DNA of 64,000 nucleotides from Mastigamoeba balamuthi (taxonomy: Eukaryota > Evosea > Mastigamoebida > Mastigamoebidae), in the NCBI GenBank assembly GCA_902651635.1, contig CACRSC010000094.1, positions 8,320-72,319 on the forward strand, read 5' to 3'. Of this stretch, positions 42,065 to 52,700 are shown piece by piece. Both the position numbers and the translations under genes were made by a program. Position 1 is the stretch's first letter, and each line of letters opens with the position of its first letter. The notes below the pieces were generated by a model. That model saw only the letters and a list, made by a program, of their open reading frames with translations, ran no database searches and was not told the DNA's origin.

Positions 42065-44194
42065 CCAGTGACAATAACTGTTAGACAGAGGTAGATTTTT
42101 CAGACAGACAGAGGTAATTTCCTCACACAAAGAAGACACTCTGTTACATCATGTTTGAGGCCAGGTCCCTAGCAAATGCAGTGATATGTGTGCGCAACTC
42201 AGAGTAGTCATCCGAGGACCCAGTGTAGGTCCATTTGTAGTCATTTGTGGCTGTAAATGCGGCCACAATTGTGACTTGGACCAGCCAGATGAGAAACACC
42301 AAAGGAAACGACTCCACCTTCCATGGGAAGTTGATGTAGCTCAACAGAACATCGAGGCAGTCCACGAAGTTGAAGATGAGCTTGTAGAGCAAGACTGGCA
42401 GGGGACAATCTGCTGCATGGTCGTAAAGGAACGCCTTGAGGCGACCAGCAATTGCCTTTGCCTCAGGGCCTTCGTGGCTCAGCACCCGCTGAATCAACTC
42501 ACTCTTCTTCCCGGATACAGTGGCCCCGAGGTTGTCACGGAGGTGCGCTGTGAGCTGCGCACATGTCCACCTCTCGAGCTCTGCAGCACGGCTCACCTGC
42601 CACTCGTCATCCTTCTCTGAATGGGAGAATTAGTCACAGTGAGAGAATGAGAACGAACCAGGAGCAGGATCAGGGAGAGGACGTGGAGGGAGTTCGTCTG
42701 CTGAGTCGTCTGTGTCGTCCTTGGGCTTGGCCTTCTTCGCCTTGGCCTTCTTCAGTATGTCCAGATCCTGAGTATCACAGTGCGCAATGCGCACAACAAT
42801 CTCCTTCTTCCCACCACTCTGTGCGACTCCACATGCACAAGCCAACTTCCTGAGGTCGTTCTCCTCGATCTGGAGCAGCAGGCCAATTGTCTTCTTTGAG
42901 AACATGGACTCCTGGCGAGGGGCCACATGGGTTCTGTCCACGAAATACGAACTGATATTGTACACAACAGAAACATCCTTGTAGGCAGACTGAAGCACTG
43001 CGCCACGCTGAATGATGCGAGACTTGCCCATACTGAGTTTTGCACTAAGCAACTCTTTGTAGTCACTCTCTGGGGCAGATGCAGTGAAGAGTATGTCTGG
43101 ATAGTAATGCTGCAAAGCATCAATTGAGCTGAAGGCCGCATCGATAGCCAGGCACACAGGGGTCGGTAGGACACCACTCTGCTAATGGAGCTTGATAGTA
43201 TTGCACACAAGCTCTAGTATGTCGTGTGGTGAGAGCCGCTTGTCGCCAGCCTCAAAAACAGGCACGAGAAAGAGTGGTATTGGCTTCCCAGATACACTGA
43301 GAGCACACATCACGTAGACAACACCCCCCTCTGGGGTCGGCTTGCGAGGCATGATTACCTTGCCCACGAGTTGGTCAGTATAGCCAATCATACTCTCGTC
43401 CAGACAGAGCCAGAGTACACCATGAACATTCCAGAACCGCATGTACCCTGCACTAAACAGTTTGGCAAGTCGGGACATGTTTATATTCTCGAGGTGCAAT
43501 ACGAACTTCTTCCAGGTGTCTTCACGGACAGGGTGTTCGCCAAGGCCAGGACGCCCCTCGTACAGTCGTAGGTACTCTGTGAACGACGAGGCTGTGACCG
43601 TGCCATTGCCAATGATGTGTACAATCATCTTAATGATTTCCCGCACCTGCCCTGGGGGAACCGTGATCTTGGGGCCACGCGGTCCCTTGCGAGCAGCTTG
43701 GGCGAGTGCAAGCTACTGCGCCTCGATGTAGTCGAGTACCTCACTCGGGAGAAGCTGCCAGAATGTATCTGCAGGGTTTGGCTCTTCCCTGCCTGTGTGT
43801 TTTTTAAAAAGGGCGGCGGTTGAACAAAACAGTGGTGTGCTGGGCAGGAAGGCAGAGCTGGAGCGCACGTCTTGCAGGATTCGTGAAGAGAGGGATGGTG
43901 ATGTTGTTGGGGGGCACAAGAGGCTTCAACTCGCACGAGGAGACATTGTGCCAACCCTGCTCCTCAACCAACCGAAAAAGGTCGATCAAGCCAGGTGGTG
44001 GCGGCTCTTGTGCATCTTTTGCGGCGGCAGCTTCGGCACTGACGCGTGCCTTCTGGTCCTCCACGCGGTCACGATGTGCGTTGAGCAGCGACATGACCTC
44101 GCGGCGTGACATTGCGTGGTGTGGGCAAAAAAAAGACCTCTGTCTGAGATTTAAAAATCGCTCTATCTAACAGATAACCACTGACATAACTGTG
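42053..44194 (-). mobile_element. piggyBac-superfamily transposon with imperfect terminal inverted repeats
   Basis: About 2.1 kb. The left end (42053-42116: CACAGTATGTGCCAGTGAC... CTGTTAGACAGAG ... CAGACAGAGG) is matched in inverse by the right end (44130-44194: CACAGTTATGTCAGTGG... CTGTTAGATAGAG ... CAGACAGAGG). The repeats are around 55-60 bp with a few gaps. No TTAA target duplication is visible. Encloses a transposase gene on the minus strand. Confidence 0.75.
42144..44112 (-). CDS. piggyBac-like transposase with two C-terminal SAP-like motifs
   Basis: From ATG at 44112 (MSRREVMSLLNAHRDRV). The catalytic RNase-H-like core includes LCLDESMIGYTDQ with MPRKPTPEGGVVYVMCAL (first Asp; compare piggyBac DE...KP...G), CLAIDAAFSSIDALQ (second Asp; compare DNFFTS) and VVYNISSYFVDRTH (third). 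Downstream are two helix-extension-helix motifs: DLRKLACACGVAQSGGKKEI and LTAHLRDNLGATVSGKKSEL, both good SAP matches. The frame changes between blocks mostly coincide with plausible 30-45-nt introns (for example GTTCGT...TTCAG near 42610-42655), but one TAG after IEAQ (about 43715) is not explained. The usual piggyBac cysteine-rich C-terminus is absent. Possibly active or only recently dead. Confidence 0.72.
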
Positions 44195-44449
44195 TACTAA
44201 TAACCCCTTGCTCCAGGCCCCAGTTCTCAGGCCTGCCCATGTAGAATCGTGCACGATTTTGAATACACACTTACTTATGGACCTTCTGCTTATATTGTGA
44301 GGCACAGCCAATTCCGAGCTTACTTCACAATGCACAGCGTGTTTTTTCCCAAGAGACGAAAAGTGCCAGCAGATAACACCTTTTTCAGGGGAATTGAATT
44401 CCTGCCCATCATATACAGTGTAGCAAACCCACTTGTAGCAGTACGGAGT

Positions 44450-44640
44450 GAAGGCCTGTGTAGCAGTGCATAGTGGATGGTACAACTACACACCACTACA
44501 CACCCATCACTAAGCAGTGTAGTGGATTCACACGTGGGAGCACAAACTGAAGTCCCATGTAGCAGCACGTAGTAAAGGCCTGCATAGTGGTGCATAGTTC
44601 TTCCATTTGCTATGCACCACTACGCAAGCCTCTGCTACGT
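44450..44640. repeat. Palindromic minisatellite, family A (TAGCAGTGCATAGTGGA type)
   Basis: Imperfect repeats of GTAGCAGTGCATAGTGG and its near reverse complement CTATGCACCACTACGC. The unit is close to a palindrome centred on GTGCAT/ATGCAC, so both orientations alternate. Confidence 0.7.
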
Positions 44641-44995
44641 GCCACAACATGCTTGACATGAGCTGATGCTCACAGGGCAAATGCACTCAGAAGAGCCCAA
44701 GTACAGCTGTATAAAAACCCTAGACAGCACTTCAGATACTCAGGGAGTACCAGAAGAGAAGAGCAGAGCTGCAGAAAGCACTGATCAGCATATTGTGACT
44801 GATGCCCAGATCGATATGATAATTGCCTTCATCAACATATCAACAGAAGGAGAGCCTAGCTCGGGAAGGCGTAGTGAGAAGGTTGAGAGATCAGGTAACA
44901 GGTGGGCCTGTTGCTGTCTGCCTGGCACAGACAGCTTGGAAAAGATTTAAAATGCTCAGAAGCCACGTCAATAACACACGATCAATTGACAAGGA

Positions 44996-45073
44996 TGCTG
45001 CTATATTGTATGCCACTCCAGACGTGTTGGGAGACCTGTGCAGGAAGGGGGAGCAGCGCAGCTGGGGGGGGGG
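44996..45073 (+). repeat. Short inverted repeat, left copy (outer pair)
   Basis: GCTGCTATATTG... to the G-run before N; matches 46946-47022 in reverse complement with about two mismatches in 73 bases. Confidence 0.75.
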
Positions 45074-45074
45074 N
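45074..45074. other. Single ambiguous base (N) inside a G-run
   Basis: Joins the outer (44996-45073) and inner (45075-45410) repeat copies. Confidence 0.8.
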
Positions 45075-45410
45075 GGGGGGGACTGACAGTGGCGAAGCCG
45101 TCGGAAACGGGGATGACGTTATCCGAGCCGGCGCTGGGGTTGGTGTACACGCGGGCGCCGCTGGCCACTGCTGCGGCCGCGGCCAGGAAGACCACGATCT
45201 TGGCGTTCATTCTCCGCACTGCTGCTTGCTGCTTGCTGCTTGCTTGCTGGTCTGCAGGTTGTTGCCGATTGAAAAACGGACTGGCTGTTTGCTCGGGCTT
45301 TTGTTGCCAGCGGCGTGACGTCAGGCGATCATCGGCTGTCCGTTTCCAACGGCCGAGATACAGGCGCCGGCGACGTGGCAAGAATATTCCGCGTTTTCTG
45401 TTATGTTTCC
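45075..45410 (-). repeat. Inverted repeat, left copy (inner pair): promoter plus first exon
   Basis: About 335 bp, reverse complement of 46354-46687. On the minus strand it carries an upstream region and a first exon starting at ATG 45210. Confidence 0.85.
45083..45210 (-). CDS. First exon of a secreted protein (copy 1, fragment)
   Basis: MNAKIVVFLAAAAAVASGAR is a clear signal peptide, followed by VYTNPSAGSDNVIPVSDGFA and TV. A possible donor (GTCAGT) follows near 45090. The rest of the gene is absent because the copy ends at the N. Function unknown. Confidence 0.45.
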
Positions 45411-46353
45411 CACTGGATTCTCTCCGGATTTCGGAGTGCGGGTCTATTGCGAAGTCTTTTCCGGATTTGGACTGCGAGTTTGACTCTCTGCCATCTGGCG
45501 GGCAATAGCCCACCAATAGCCCAGCAGCAGGACAGAACACCAAATCAGCACATCCGTGTGTTCGTTCCAACCAATCAGGAACTCATGGTGTCGTGCGATG
45601 CTGAATGCAGAGAAGAGAGGGATGGGCTGAGCATATCGAGTGACCACTGTGGGTGCTGCGCTTCTCTCAGCACTGCTCGTTCCCTCGAATACGCGTCACG
45701 GGGCAAGCAAGAGAGTTCGACTGGTGGGTCTGTGGCGCCTTTCCGAACAGTCAGAACAATGAAATACAGCTATTGTCTCTCTTCATTCGATGAAATATGC
45801 TCGGGTTGGAGTCTCCAGGCGACCCACAGGAACCCAGAGCGGGCTGGCCACTGGTTAGGGAGGGGATGTATGCGCTCTCATCTTGCAAGTGGCCCGCGTG
45901 CACCCCGACTGCCCCTGCCAACTGAACATCCAGTGCGCATTCTCTCACACGGCAGTTCTGCACGCCCGCAACAGCCCCGGTGAATCAGCGTGGCATTGTC
46001 CCTAGTGCCCTACTCCATTGTATCACCTTGTTTCCCACTGGCTGTCACAGGGGCAGTATTGCCGGCAGCAAAGCTGGCATACATGATGCCTCAACTGCGA
46101 AGAGTGCCAGCTCTGCTTTCCCACCATACAGCGGCCTACGAGAGATGAAGCATCCTTAAGCTGATCTGTTAGTCGAAATCCCCGCTCTGGAGCTGAGAGA
46201 CGCCAGTATGGCAGGATGGGAGGCTACCGCGATGCAAAGATGCCAGGCCAGACCGCGAAGGTGCGGACGGCGGGGACCCAGGAGGCCCAAATCACCTTTT
46301 CCACAGCGATACCCACACCCCCCCACCAGTACGACGACCACGAGAAAACGACC
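45411..46353. other. Spacer between the inner inverted repeats, no gene recognised
   Basis: About 940 bp. Open frames such as 45315-45983 (+) have no match and Ser/Arg-rich, chance-like composition. No RNA gene or known element seen. Confidence 0.35.
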
Positions 46354-46687
46354 GGAAACATAACAGAAAACGCGGAATATTCTTGCCACGTCGCCGGCGC
46401 CTGTATCTCGGCCGTTGGAAACGGACAGCCGATGATCGCCTGACGTCACGCCGCTGGCAACAAAAGCCCGAGCAAACAGCCAGTCCGTTTTTCAATCGGC
46501 AACAACCTGCAGACCAGCAAGCAAGCAGCAAGCAGCAAGCGGCAGTGCGGAGAATGAACGCCAAGATCGTGGTCTTCCTGGCCGCGGCCGCAGCAGTGGC
46601 CAGCGGCGCCCGCGTGTACACCAACCCCAGCGCCGGCTCGGATAACGTCATCCCCGTTTCCGACGGCTTCGCCACTGTCAGTCCCCC
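46354..46687 (+). repeat. Inverted repeat, right copy (inner pair)
   Basis: Reverse complement of 45075-45410, with one less G in the homopolymer. Confidence 0.85.
46554..46680 (+). CDS. First exon of a secreted protein (copy 2, fragment)
   Basis: Same signal peptide exon as copy 1, with the possible donor near 46677. About 45 bp later comes the N at 46732, beyond which unrelated minisatellite sequence begins. Confidence 0.45.
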
Positions 46688-46731
46688 CTTCTGGTCTCCC
46701 ATACTCCAACCTGCTTTCTTTTGCTCTCTCT

Positions 46732-46732
46732 C
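46732..46732. other. Single ambiguous base (N) at a repeat junction
   Basis: Sits exactly at the start of the 177-bp direct repeat 46733-46909. Confidence 0.8.
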
Positions 46733-46909
46733 NTGTGTATTGTGTAGCAGACCCTATAGTTAGTGTAGCAGCAGTGTGTAGCAGACCTTCTGCTATGAGT
46801 TGCAACACAAATACCTCTGCTATGCTGTATAGTAGACCCTATCATGCAGCAGTGTGTAGCAGACCTTTCGCTACACACTGCTACACAAATACCTTCACTA
46901 CACTGTGTA
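46733..46909 (+). repeat. 177-bp direct repeat of 51402-51578 (family A minisatellite)
   Basis: Identical by eye to 51402-51578, then switches abruptly at 46910 to a C-rich sequence leading into the outer inverted repeat. Confidence 0.85.
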
Positions 46910-46945
46910 CCCCCACCCTCCCCTCCGAGGCCGAGGCTATCCAGC

Positions 46946-47022
46946 TCCCCCCCCCCAGCTGCGCTGCTCCCCCTTCCTGCACAGGTCTCTCAACACGTCT
47001 GGAGTGGCATGCAATATAGCAG
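46946..47022 (-). repeat. Short inverted repeat, right copy (outer pair)
   Basis: Reverse complement of 44996-45073. 47023-47449 beyond it contains nothing recognised. Confidence 0.75.
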
Positions 47023-47449
47023 CCTTCGTAACTGGTGTCGTCACGGGTCCACTATGCAGATTTTGAGTGCAGATGAGGTTACCACCTGCAAGGGTGAATG
47101 CCAATGCCCTGCGCCAGCGCCATCAATTACCGGTGGCGAAGCAATGCGACCCAGCCTCGTAGACCTGTGGCGGACAGCTGGTGTCCTTCCCTGGGCGTCG
47201 GGACCAACAGGCACCCGACAGAAAGCACAAGATTTCAGAGTACTACATGCGAAGTGTCGCTGCAAGCGATCTCGAACAATGAGGGTCATTACACACGAAG
47301 TGCAAGCGCACCTCCAAGCGTTCATTTTTTTCATTTCGTTGATTTCGTCCCCAGTTGTAAGGATAAAACAACAGAAGTCCGTACAGCCTTTGAAATCGAC
47401 CAGATCACTTTTAACTTATTCAGTTAGACTCGGGTTCCGTGTCAGCGCA

Positions 47450-48330
47450 ATGGCTCGTCGGTGGGTCTGTTCGATTGTGGCGCTGTCAGTTTGCTCTGGC
47501 CAGCACAGCAGGAGAGGTCATTAGCGCCCACCTGCCACTCCACACCGTCCGCGGTCTCAGGACCTCGACAGGGAACTTCGACAACGACATTTCCTACTAT
47601 GCCACCACCGGTGGGCTCTTCTTTGTTGCCCCCAGTCTCACATCATCGGCTTCGCCCCTCCAAGATCCTTGTCGATGGCGCATCACGGAGCCCTGGAGGG
47701 GGCCCTACCCTGATGGTGTCATCGACAGCACACGCCCGAGCGGAATCGCATGTCCTCGGATGCACTTGAAGCATCACGCAGTCGGCAGTGAGGACTGACG
47801 CTCAACATCTTCACCCCGACTGGCAGTACTCCAGGTGAGGGTGAAGGCGTCGATGGCAATGGCGCGTTGCTGCCCGTTCTGTTCTGGATCAACGGTGGCA
47901 GCTGGGTGGCGGGGTGGGGAGGTTGGACGTCTGACCAACACGGATTTTCTGAACCCTGCGACAGCGCCTCCCTGAGTGCATGAGGAGCAAGTCGACCGAG
48001 GAGCTTCTCGGCACAACGGGCACTTCTTCGTCAGCTGGGCGCAGACGGTCAGCAGCGTGTTCCTCAGTGGGTACGATAGAGAGCTGCCTGGCCTCTGGGA
48101 TCTTCAACTTACGACGGGGCCCTCTTGGGTTCAGAAGGTCCGTCGGCCAGTTCTGGGCCTGGGTAGCAGAGCACGGCACCCCCAGCGATGTCTTTGGCGT
48201 GGCCAGTCACCAACGGAAGCACGTGGCAGGAACTCAAGACGACGGACATCTGCGTGGTCCCGACAGCTAGGACAGATCGGTGCGACTTCTGGGACCGTCA
48301 CAGAGGGATCTGACCTGTCTTTGTAGTAGT
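47450..48330 (+). pseudogene. Type-B carboxylesterase pseudogene
   Basis: Begins with a signal peptide (MARRWVCSIVALSVCSG). Protein-level matches then continue in other frames: VISAHLPLHTVRGLRTSTGN, EPWRGPYPDGVIDSTRPSGI ending in SED, then TLNIFTPTG and LLPVLFWINGGSWVAGW (the oxyanion-hole HGG region, here NGG), a VAEH...PSDVFGV stretch, and finally RCDFWDRH, like the C-terminal CDFWD of the family. At least three frame changes, and the nucleophile-elbow region (GxSxG) is missing. The bases after SED look like a 4-nt deletion in SEDCLTLN. The gene is dead. Confidence 0.75.
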
Positions 48331-48984
48331 CGTCGTCGCCGTTGCCAGTACTACCGGACAATGGCCACTCCTCGGAATTGGGGGCCTCTGGTGTAGCCAT
48401 CGGAGAGTTCTCTGCTGCTTGCACAGGCGCTGGCGGCCTGTTCTCTCCGTGTGTCGGCACCTCACTGAAATTACAACATTGAGAAGGGCATGCAGAGTGG
48501 TGTTCACAGCAGAGTTTGCGGTCTCCTGCATGAGTTGTGGTTGTTGTCTGCAGCTTACTCGACAACCTCGAGGATGAACATTGCAACCCTGGCAAGTTGG
48601 ACATGGCCACAGTCTTCTTGTACGCGGGTTATCTCGATGGCGGGCCACCCAGAGCTGCGGCCAAGGAGGCATCTGCAGTCGGGACTTCAGTGCCGCCCAA
48701 GAAGCACTGTCGACTATGCCGCACCCTGAGGGCTCTGTGAGAGCAGCCTGCGTACGGGGTTGGAGGGGCGACTAGTATGGGCAGATGATGGAAGGGGCTC
48801 ATTACACACTGCTGAAATGGCATATGTGATGAAAATAGCAACTGGCACATCGTCTTCCAGCTCCTTCTCTGGTACATGACCTGTGCATGCTGATGCACCT
48901 GCTGATAGCCTGAAAATGGACTTATGGAAGGGGGGTTGTCCTGTGGGAGGTAGTCTTCTGTGTTAACAGAAGCAGGAGGCCTAC
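48331..48984. other. Unassigned region after the carboxylesterase remnant
   Basis: Still GC-rich to about 48760, with overlapping open frames on both strands, none recognised. It may include further decayed exons of the same locus. Confidence 0.3.
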
Positions 48985-49170
48985 GTGCTAGTGTGTATAC
49001 AAAATTGTGCACGATTCCGCGTGGGGAACAAGGGGGTATAAGTCAGCATTATGTCAGTGGTTATTTTCGCCAGCACATGCTATGTGCTAACAGTATACAG
49101 CAGCATATGCTGCTGGCACATAGTATGTACCACCAGCATATACTGTACCAGTGGTACATGAGTCAGCATA
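48985..49170. repeat. MITE-like copy related to the piggyBac right terminus plus family B palindromes
   Basis: GTGTGTATACAAAATTGTGC...TTATGTCAGTGGTTATTTT is the reverse complement, with few changes, of sequence around 44165-44275 (the right end of the piggyBac element and its flank). It is followed by palindromic CAGCATATGCTGCTGGCACA repeats. Confidence 0.6.
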
Positions 49171-49879
49171 AGAAGTGAGAGGAGGTAGATAGAGTGAACA
49201 TACATGCTGATGCACATCAAACACTGGAATACCATTTATTTGACAATTGCTTTGAAGGGCAAAGCAATTGAAAAGGGCAAGGCGTGAGTGACATAGCACT
49301 CGAGAGAGGGTAAGAGTGTCTTAGCATGTAGGAGTGTCTGCTGCACTATTAGCAGATCCAGATGCAGGATGAGAGGTGGGTACTTTGTGCTTGGGAGGAG
49401 TGGTGCTGGTGCCCTTAAGGGACTCGTTCTCCCTCCAATTGGCACCTTTCTGTGGTTTAACAACAATTAGTTCATTATATTGCTGGCATAGAATTATGTG
49501 CCACTGGCATATTGCTATGTGCCACCAGCATATGTCTTTGCAGCCAAACGTACCATTTTACCAGTTTGAAAAAACACTAAAAGTGAAAAAGTCGTCGTTT
49601 AAACAACATTTTGAAAAAAGCAAAAGTAAAAAGTCGTTTTAAACGACATATCAAAAAATGAGACAAACTAAGTCAAAGTATGGCATAAAATAATGCTAAA
49701 GTTAACTTTAAAACAAAAAAACAGATAAGAGTTGCAACATACAAACTTAAAATCAAGTGGTGCATCAGTAACCTTTGTTGGTTTCAGTGAACAAAAAGGT
49801 AAGAAGAGACATCACCATCTTATGTAAAAGTCAGCACTTCCTTTTGCGTGTTGTAGGTGCTGGACTTGTTCACGTCAAG

Positions 49880-50150
49880 TAATGTAGCAGCACATAGTGG
49901 ACCCTGCTGCAGCAGTGCATAGCGCAATGAATGAACTACATGGCATAGTGAAGGGTCTGCCACATGCTGCTATGCATGATGCCACTATGCATTGCTACAC
50001 ATGATGCCGCTACGTATTGCTACACATCATGTGTAGCAGTGCATAGTGGATCCTCCGCTACACTGCGTAGTTTATTCATCGTGCTATGCACCACTGCAGC
50101 AGGGTCCGCTATGTGCCACTACACATGAAGGTGCTACGCACCACTACATA
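49880..50150. repeat. Palindromic minisatellite, family A, second array
   Basis: Repeats of GTAGCAGTGCATAGTGGA and the reverse-complement form TGCTATGCACCACTGC. 49171-49879 next to it is AT-rich with no gene (family B copies at 49480-49535). Confidence 0.7.
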
Positions 50151-50299
50151 ATTGGGCAGACCACCTATTCACTACAATCCCTACATTCCCTTTCATACCT
50201 AAATCAAGTGATTTAACAACAATTTAAACTGTCATTAAAAGGCCAGGCAGGTCATGTTTTTGCTTTTGGGGAAGAGGAGCCCAGGGCAAGCAGAAAACG

Positions 50300-51060
50300 T
50301 TTGAGTGAGAAGAGTAGAAAGAGAGATCACTGAGAACCAGCAGGTGTCTGAGAAGAGAATGGATGAACCAGCATCAGCTCCCTGGTCTGCATGCCTGCCT
50401 CAACAGCATGTTTGAGAGCATTCATCCTGGAAAATATTTACTTGTATTAACACAGAGAGAACAAGGGAGAAAGGGGAAAGGGGGTTTCATACCTCATAAT
50501 AAGGTCATTCAGAGTCCCACCAAGCATCAACATAGCCTTGAACCCAGCCCTGACCTCTTCAAAGGTACAGGGTGGATAGGCATGCTCCTTACTGGGCTTA
50601 GCACTGAAGATACTAAGAAGGTCACACAACATTATCATGAGGGCCGAGATCTGCTGCTTCTCCTGCAGTGCCCTGCTCTGCTCCTCATCTGACTCCAACA
50701 CACAAATCTCCTTGTCAACCTCCTCTGCCTCGCCCTCCGATTGCTCACTGTTGCTGAGATGTGGTGCAGCAGCAGCAGCAGCTTGTGACTAGTGCAGCTG
50801 CAACTGTGCCTAAAGTAACATTAACAGAGAGTGTGTGGTGTGGGAATAAAGAAGAAAAGAGAGAATACTACATATCTGCTCTCCTGAAAGACATGATCTC
50901 TAGGTCTCTGTCCTGCTGAGATGGAAGAGGTATCACAGTGATGATCGGCCTGGCCTGTCCAGTACAGTCCTTGTTTTTGTTCTTGCACTTGTTCTTGTGC
51001 TTCTTGGTGGGGGGTTTTGTGTGGCATGTCCTTAATGCACACCTTTTTTTTCAAAAAAGC
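50300..51060 (-). other. Unrecognised minus-strand coding pieces
   Basis: Protein-like stretches such as RDLEIMSFRRADM and VLESDEEQSRALQEKQQISA with FEEVRAGFKAMLMLGGTLND. An acidic Glu/Asp-rich part and helical composition look real, but start, end and family are unknown. Confidence 0.3.
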
Positions 51061-51169
51061 TGTTATATGACATCAATAGCAGTATAAGAAGGGCGAGGTC
51101 TATACAGAATCAAAGATTTGTACTGTGGTACTATTGTCTGTGTAGCAGGCGAATATGCTGGGCAGAACA

Positions 51170-52050
51170 GCATTAAGGAAGTCTGTTAGAGGTTACTGTT
51201 AACATTGCAGAACCTCTGCTATGTGCTGCTAAATGGGTATCTTCTGCTATGCTATATAGTAGAAGGCACTGAAGTGCCTTCTGCTATGTGGTGTAGCAGA
51301 CACAATGCTGTAGGATGCATTGCGGAAGGTCTGCTATACAGTGCTACACTTATACTCTCTGCTATGTAGCATAGCAGAAGGCACTAGAACACCTTTTACT
51401 GTGTGTATTGTGTAGCAGACCCTATAGTTAGTGTAGCAGCAGTGTGTAGCAGACCTTCTGCTATGAGTTGCAACACAAATACCTCTGCTATGCTGTATAG
51501 TAGACCCTATCATGCAGCAGTGTGTAGCAGACCTTTCGCTACACACTGCTACACAAATACCTTCACTACACTGTGTAGCAAAAGGTGCTGGAGTGCCTTC
51601 TGCTATACAGTGTAGCGAACCCTATAATGTAGCAGTGTGTAGCAGACCTTCTGCTATGCACTGCTACACAAAAACCTCTGCTACACACTGCTACATATAC
51701 CTTCGCTACATGCCACTATGCAAATAAATACCTCTGCTACACACTGCTACACATACCTCCGCTATGTGCTGCTATGAAAATACCTCCGCTACACACTGTT
51801 ACATATACCTTCACTGTGCATCACTATGCAAATACCTCTGCTATACAGTGTAGCAGACCCTGTGCAGCAGTGCATAGCAGATCTGCCTCTGCTATGCATT
51901 GCTACATGGCATTCGCTACACAGTGTAGCAGACCCCATTCTGCTACACACTGCTGTACAGGTGCCACTACACACTGCTGCAGCAATTCACTTCTGCTACA
52001 TAGCAGAGCATGCATAGCAGTGTGTAGCAGAACTGGATCCACTACAGCAC
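51170..52050. repeat. Palindromic minisatellite, family A, main array
   Basis: About 880 bp made almost entirely of variants of CTGCTATGCACTGCTACACAAATAC and TGTAGCAGACC. Adjacent units alternate in orientation, so the array can fold into many hairpins. Contains the source of the 177-bp direct repeat. Confidence 0.8.
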
Positions 52051-52509
52051 GTAAACGTGATCGACGTGTTGTTGCAGCTTCTTATTTCTTGGCAGGCAAG
52101 GTTCGGGATCTCTTGGCCTTTGCTGGAGGAGATTTCCTGGCTGAGAACTGGGCTTTTCTGGCAGGGGAACGGAACCTCTGTGGAGCTCTGGATTTTTCTG
52201 AGAAAATAGGATCAGAAAAATATAAAGTCAAGACTTACTGGTCTTTGTCTCAGAGCCTGCTGAAGACTCTTCACTCTCTTCACCTTCTTTACTTTTTTCA
52301 CTGATATCATCAGACTTGCTCTCAGCACTCTGCTCACTTGCTAAAATCTGCTTAGCCTGTTACATTTCTTGTTTAAATACACTTAATAAAGGAAAAATTA
52401 TTTCAGCCAGACGTTGTTCTACCAGCTCTTTGATCTGACTCCTCTGAAAAATGTTATGAATCAAAAATGAGAAAAAAGTCTTTTGTATTATATACATTTT
52501 TGAGAGGCA

Positions 52510-52700
52510 GAGGTGGACTCGGTCTCTGCTGTATCTGCTGCCCTGGCTGCCTTTGCTGCCTCTGTGGCCTTACTGTCTGTGCTGCCTTGGCTGTCTCTGC
52601 TGCCTTTGCTGCCGGTGCTGCCCTGGCTGCCTCTGCTGCCTCTGCTGCCCTGGCTGCGTCTGTGGCCCTTGCTGCCTCTGCTGCCTGTGCTGGAACTGGT
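52510..52700. repeat. Minisatellite of 12/15-bp units (CTGCTGCCTCTG type)
   Basis: About a dozen CTGCC/CTGCTGCC variants in tandem. On the minus strand it lies in a 138-codon frame and encodes Ala/Glu-rich repeats (AAEAARAAEAAEAARAA). Confidence 0.7.

Noticed and set aside
45315-45983. A 222-codon plus-strand ORF in the spacer
   Set aside because: It begins inside the duplicated arm, antisense to its promoter, and changes composition with each repeat boundary; no family.
51170-52050. Possible CRISPR or tRNA array in the family A repeats
   Set aside because: No constant-length spacers, no tRNA A/B boxes; irregular palindromic minisatellite.
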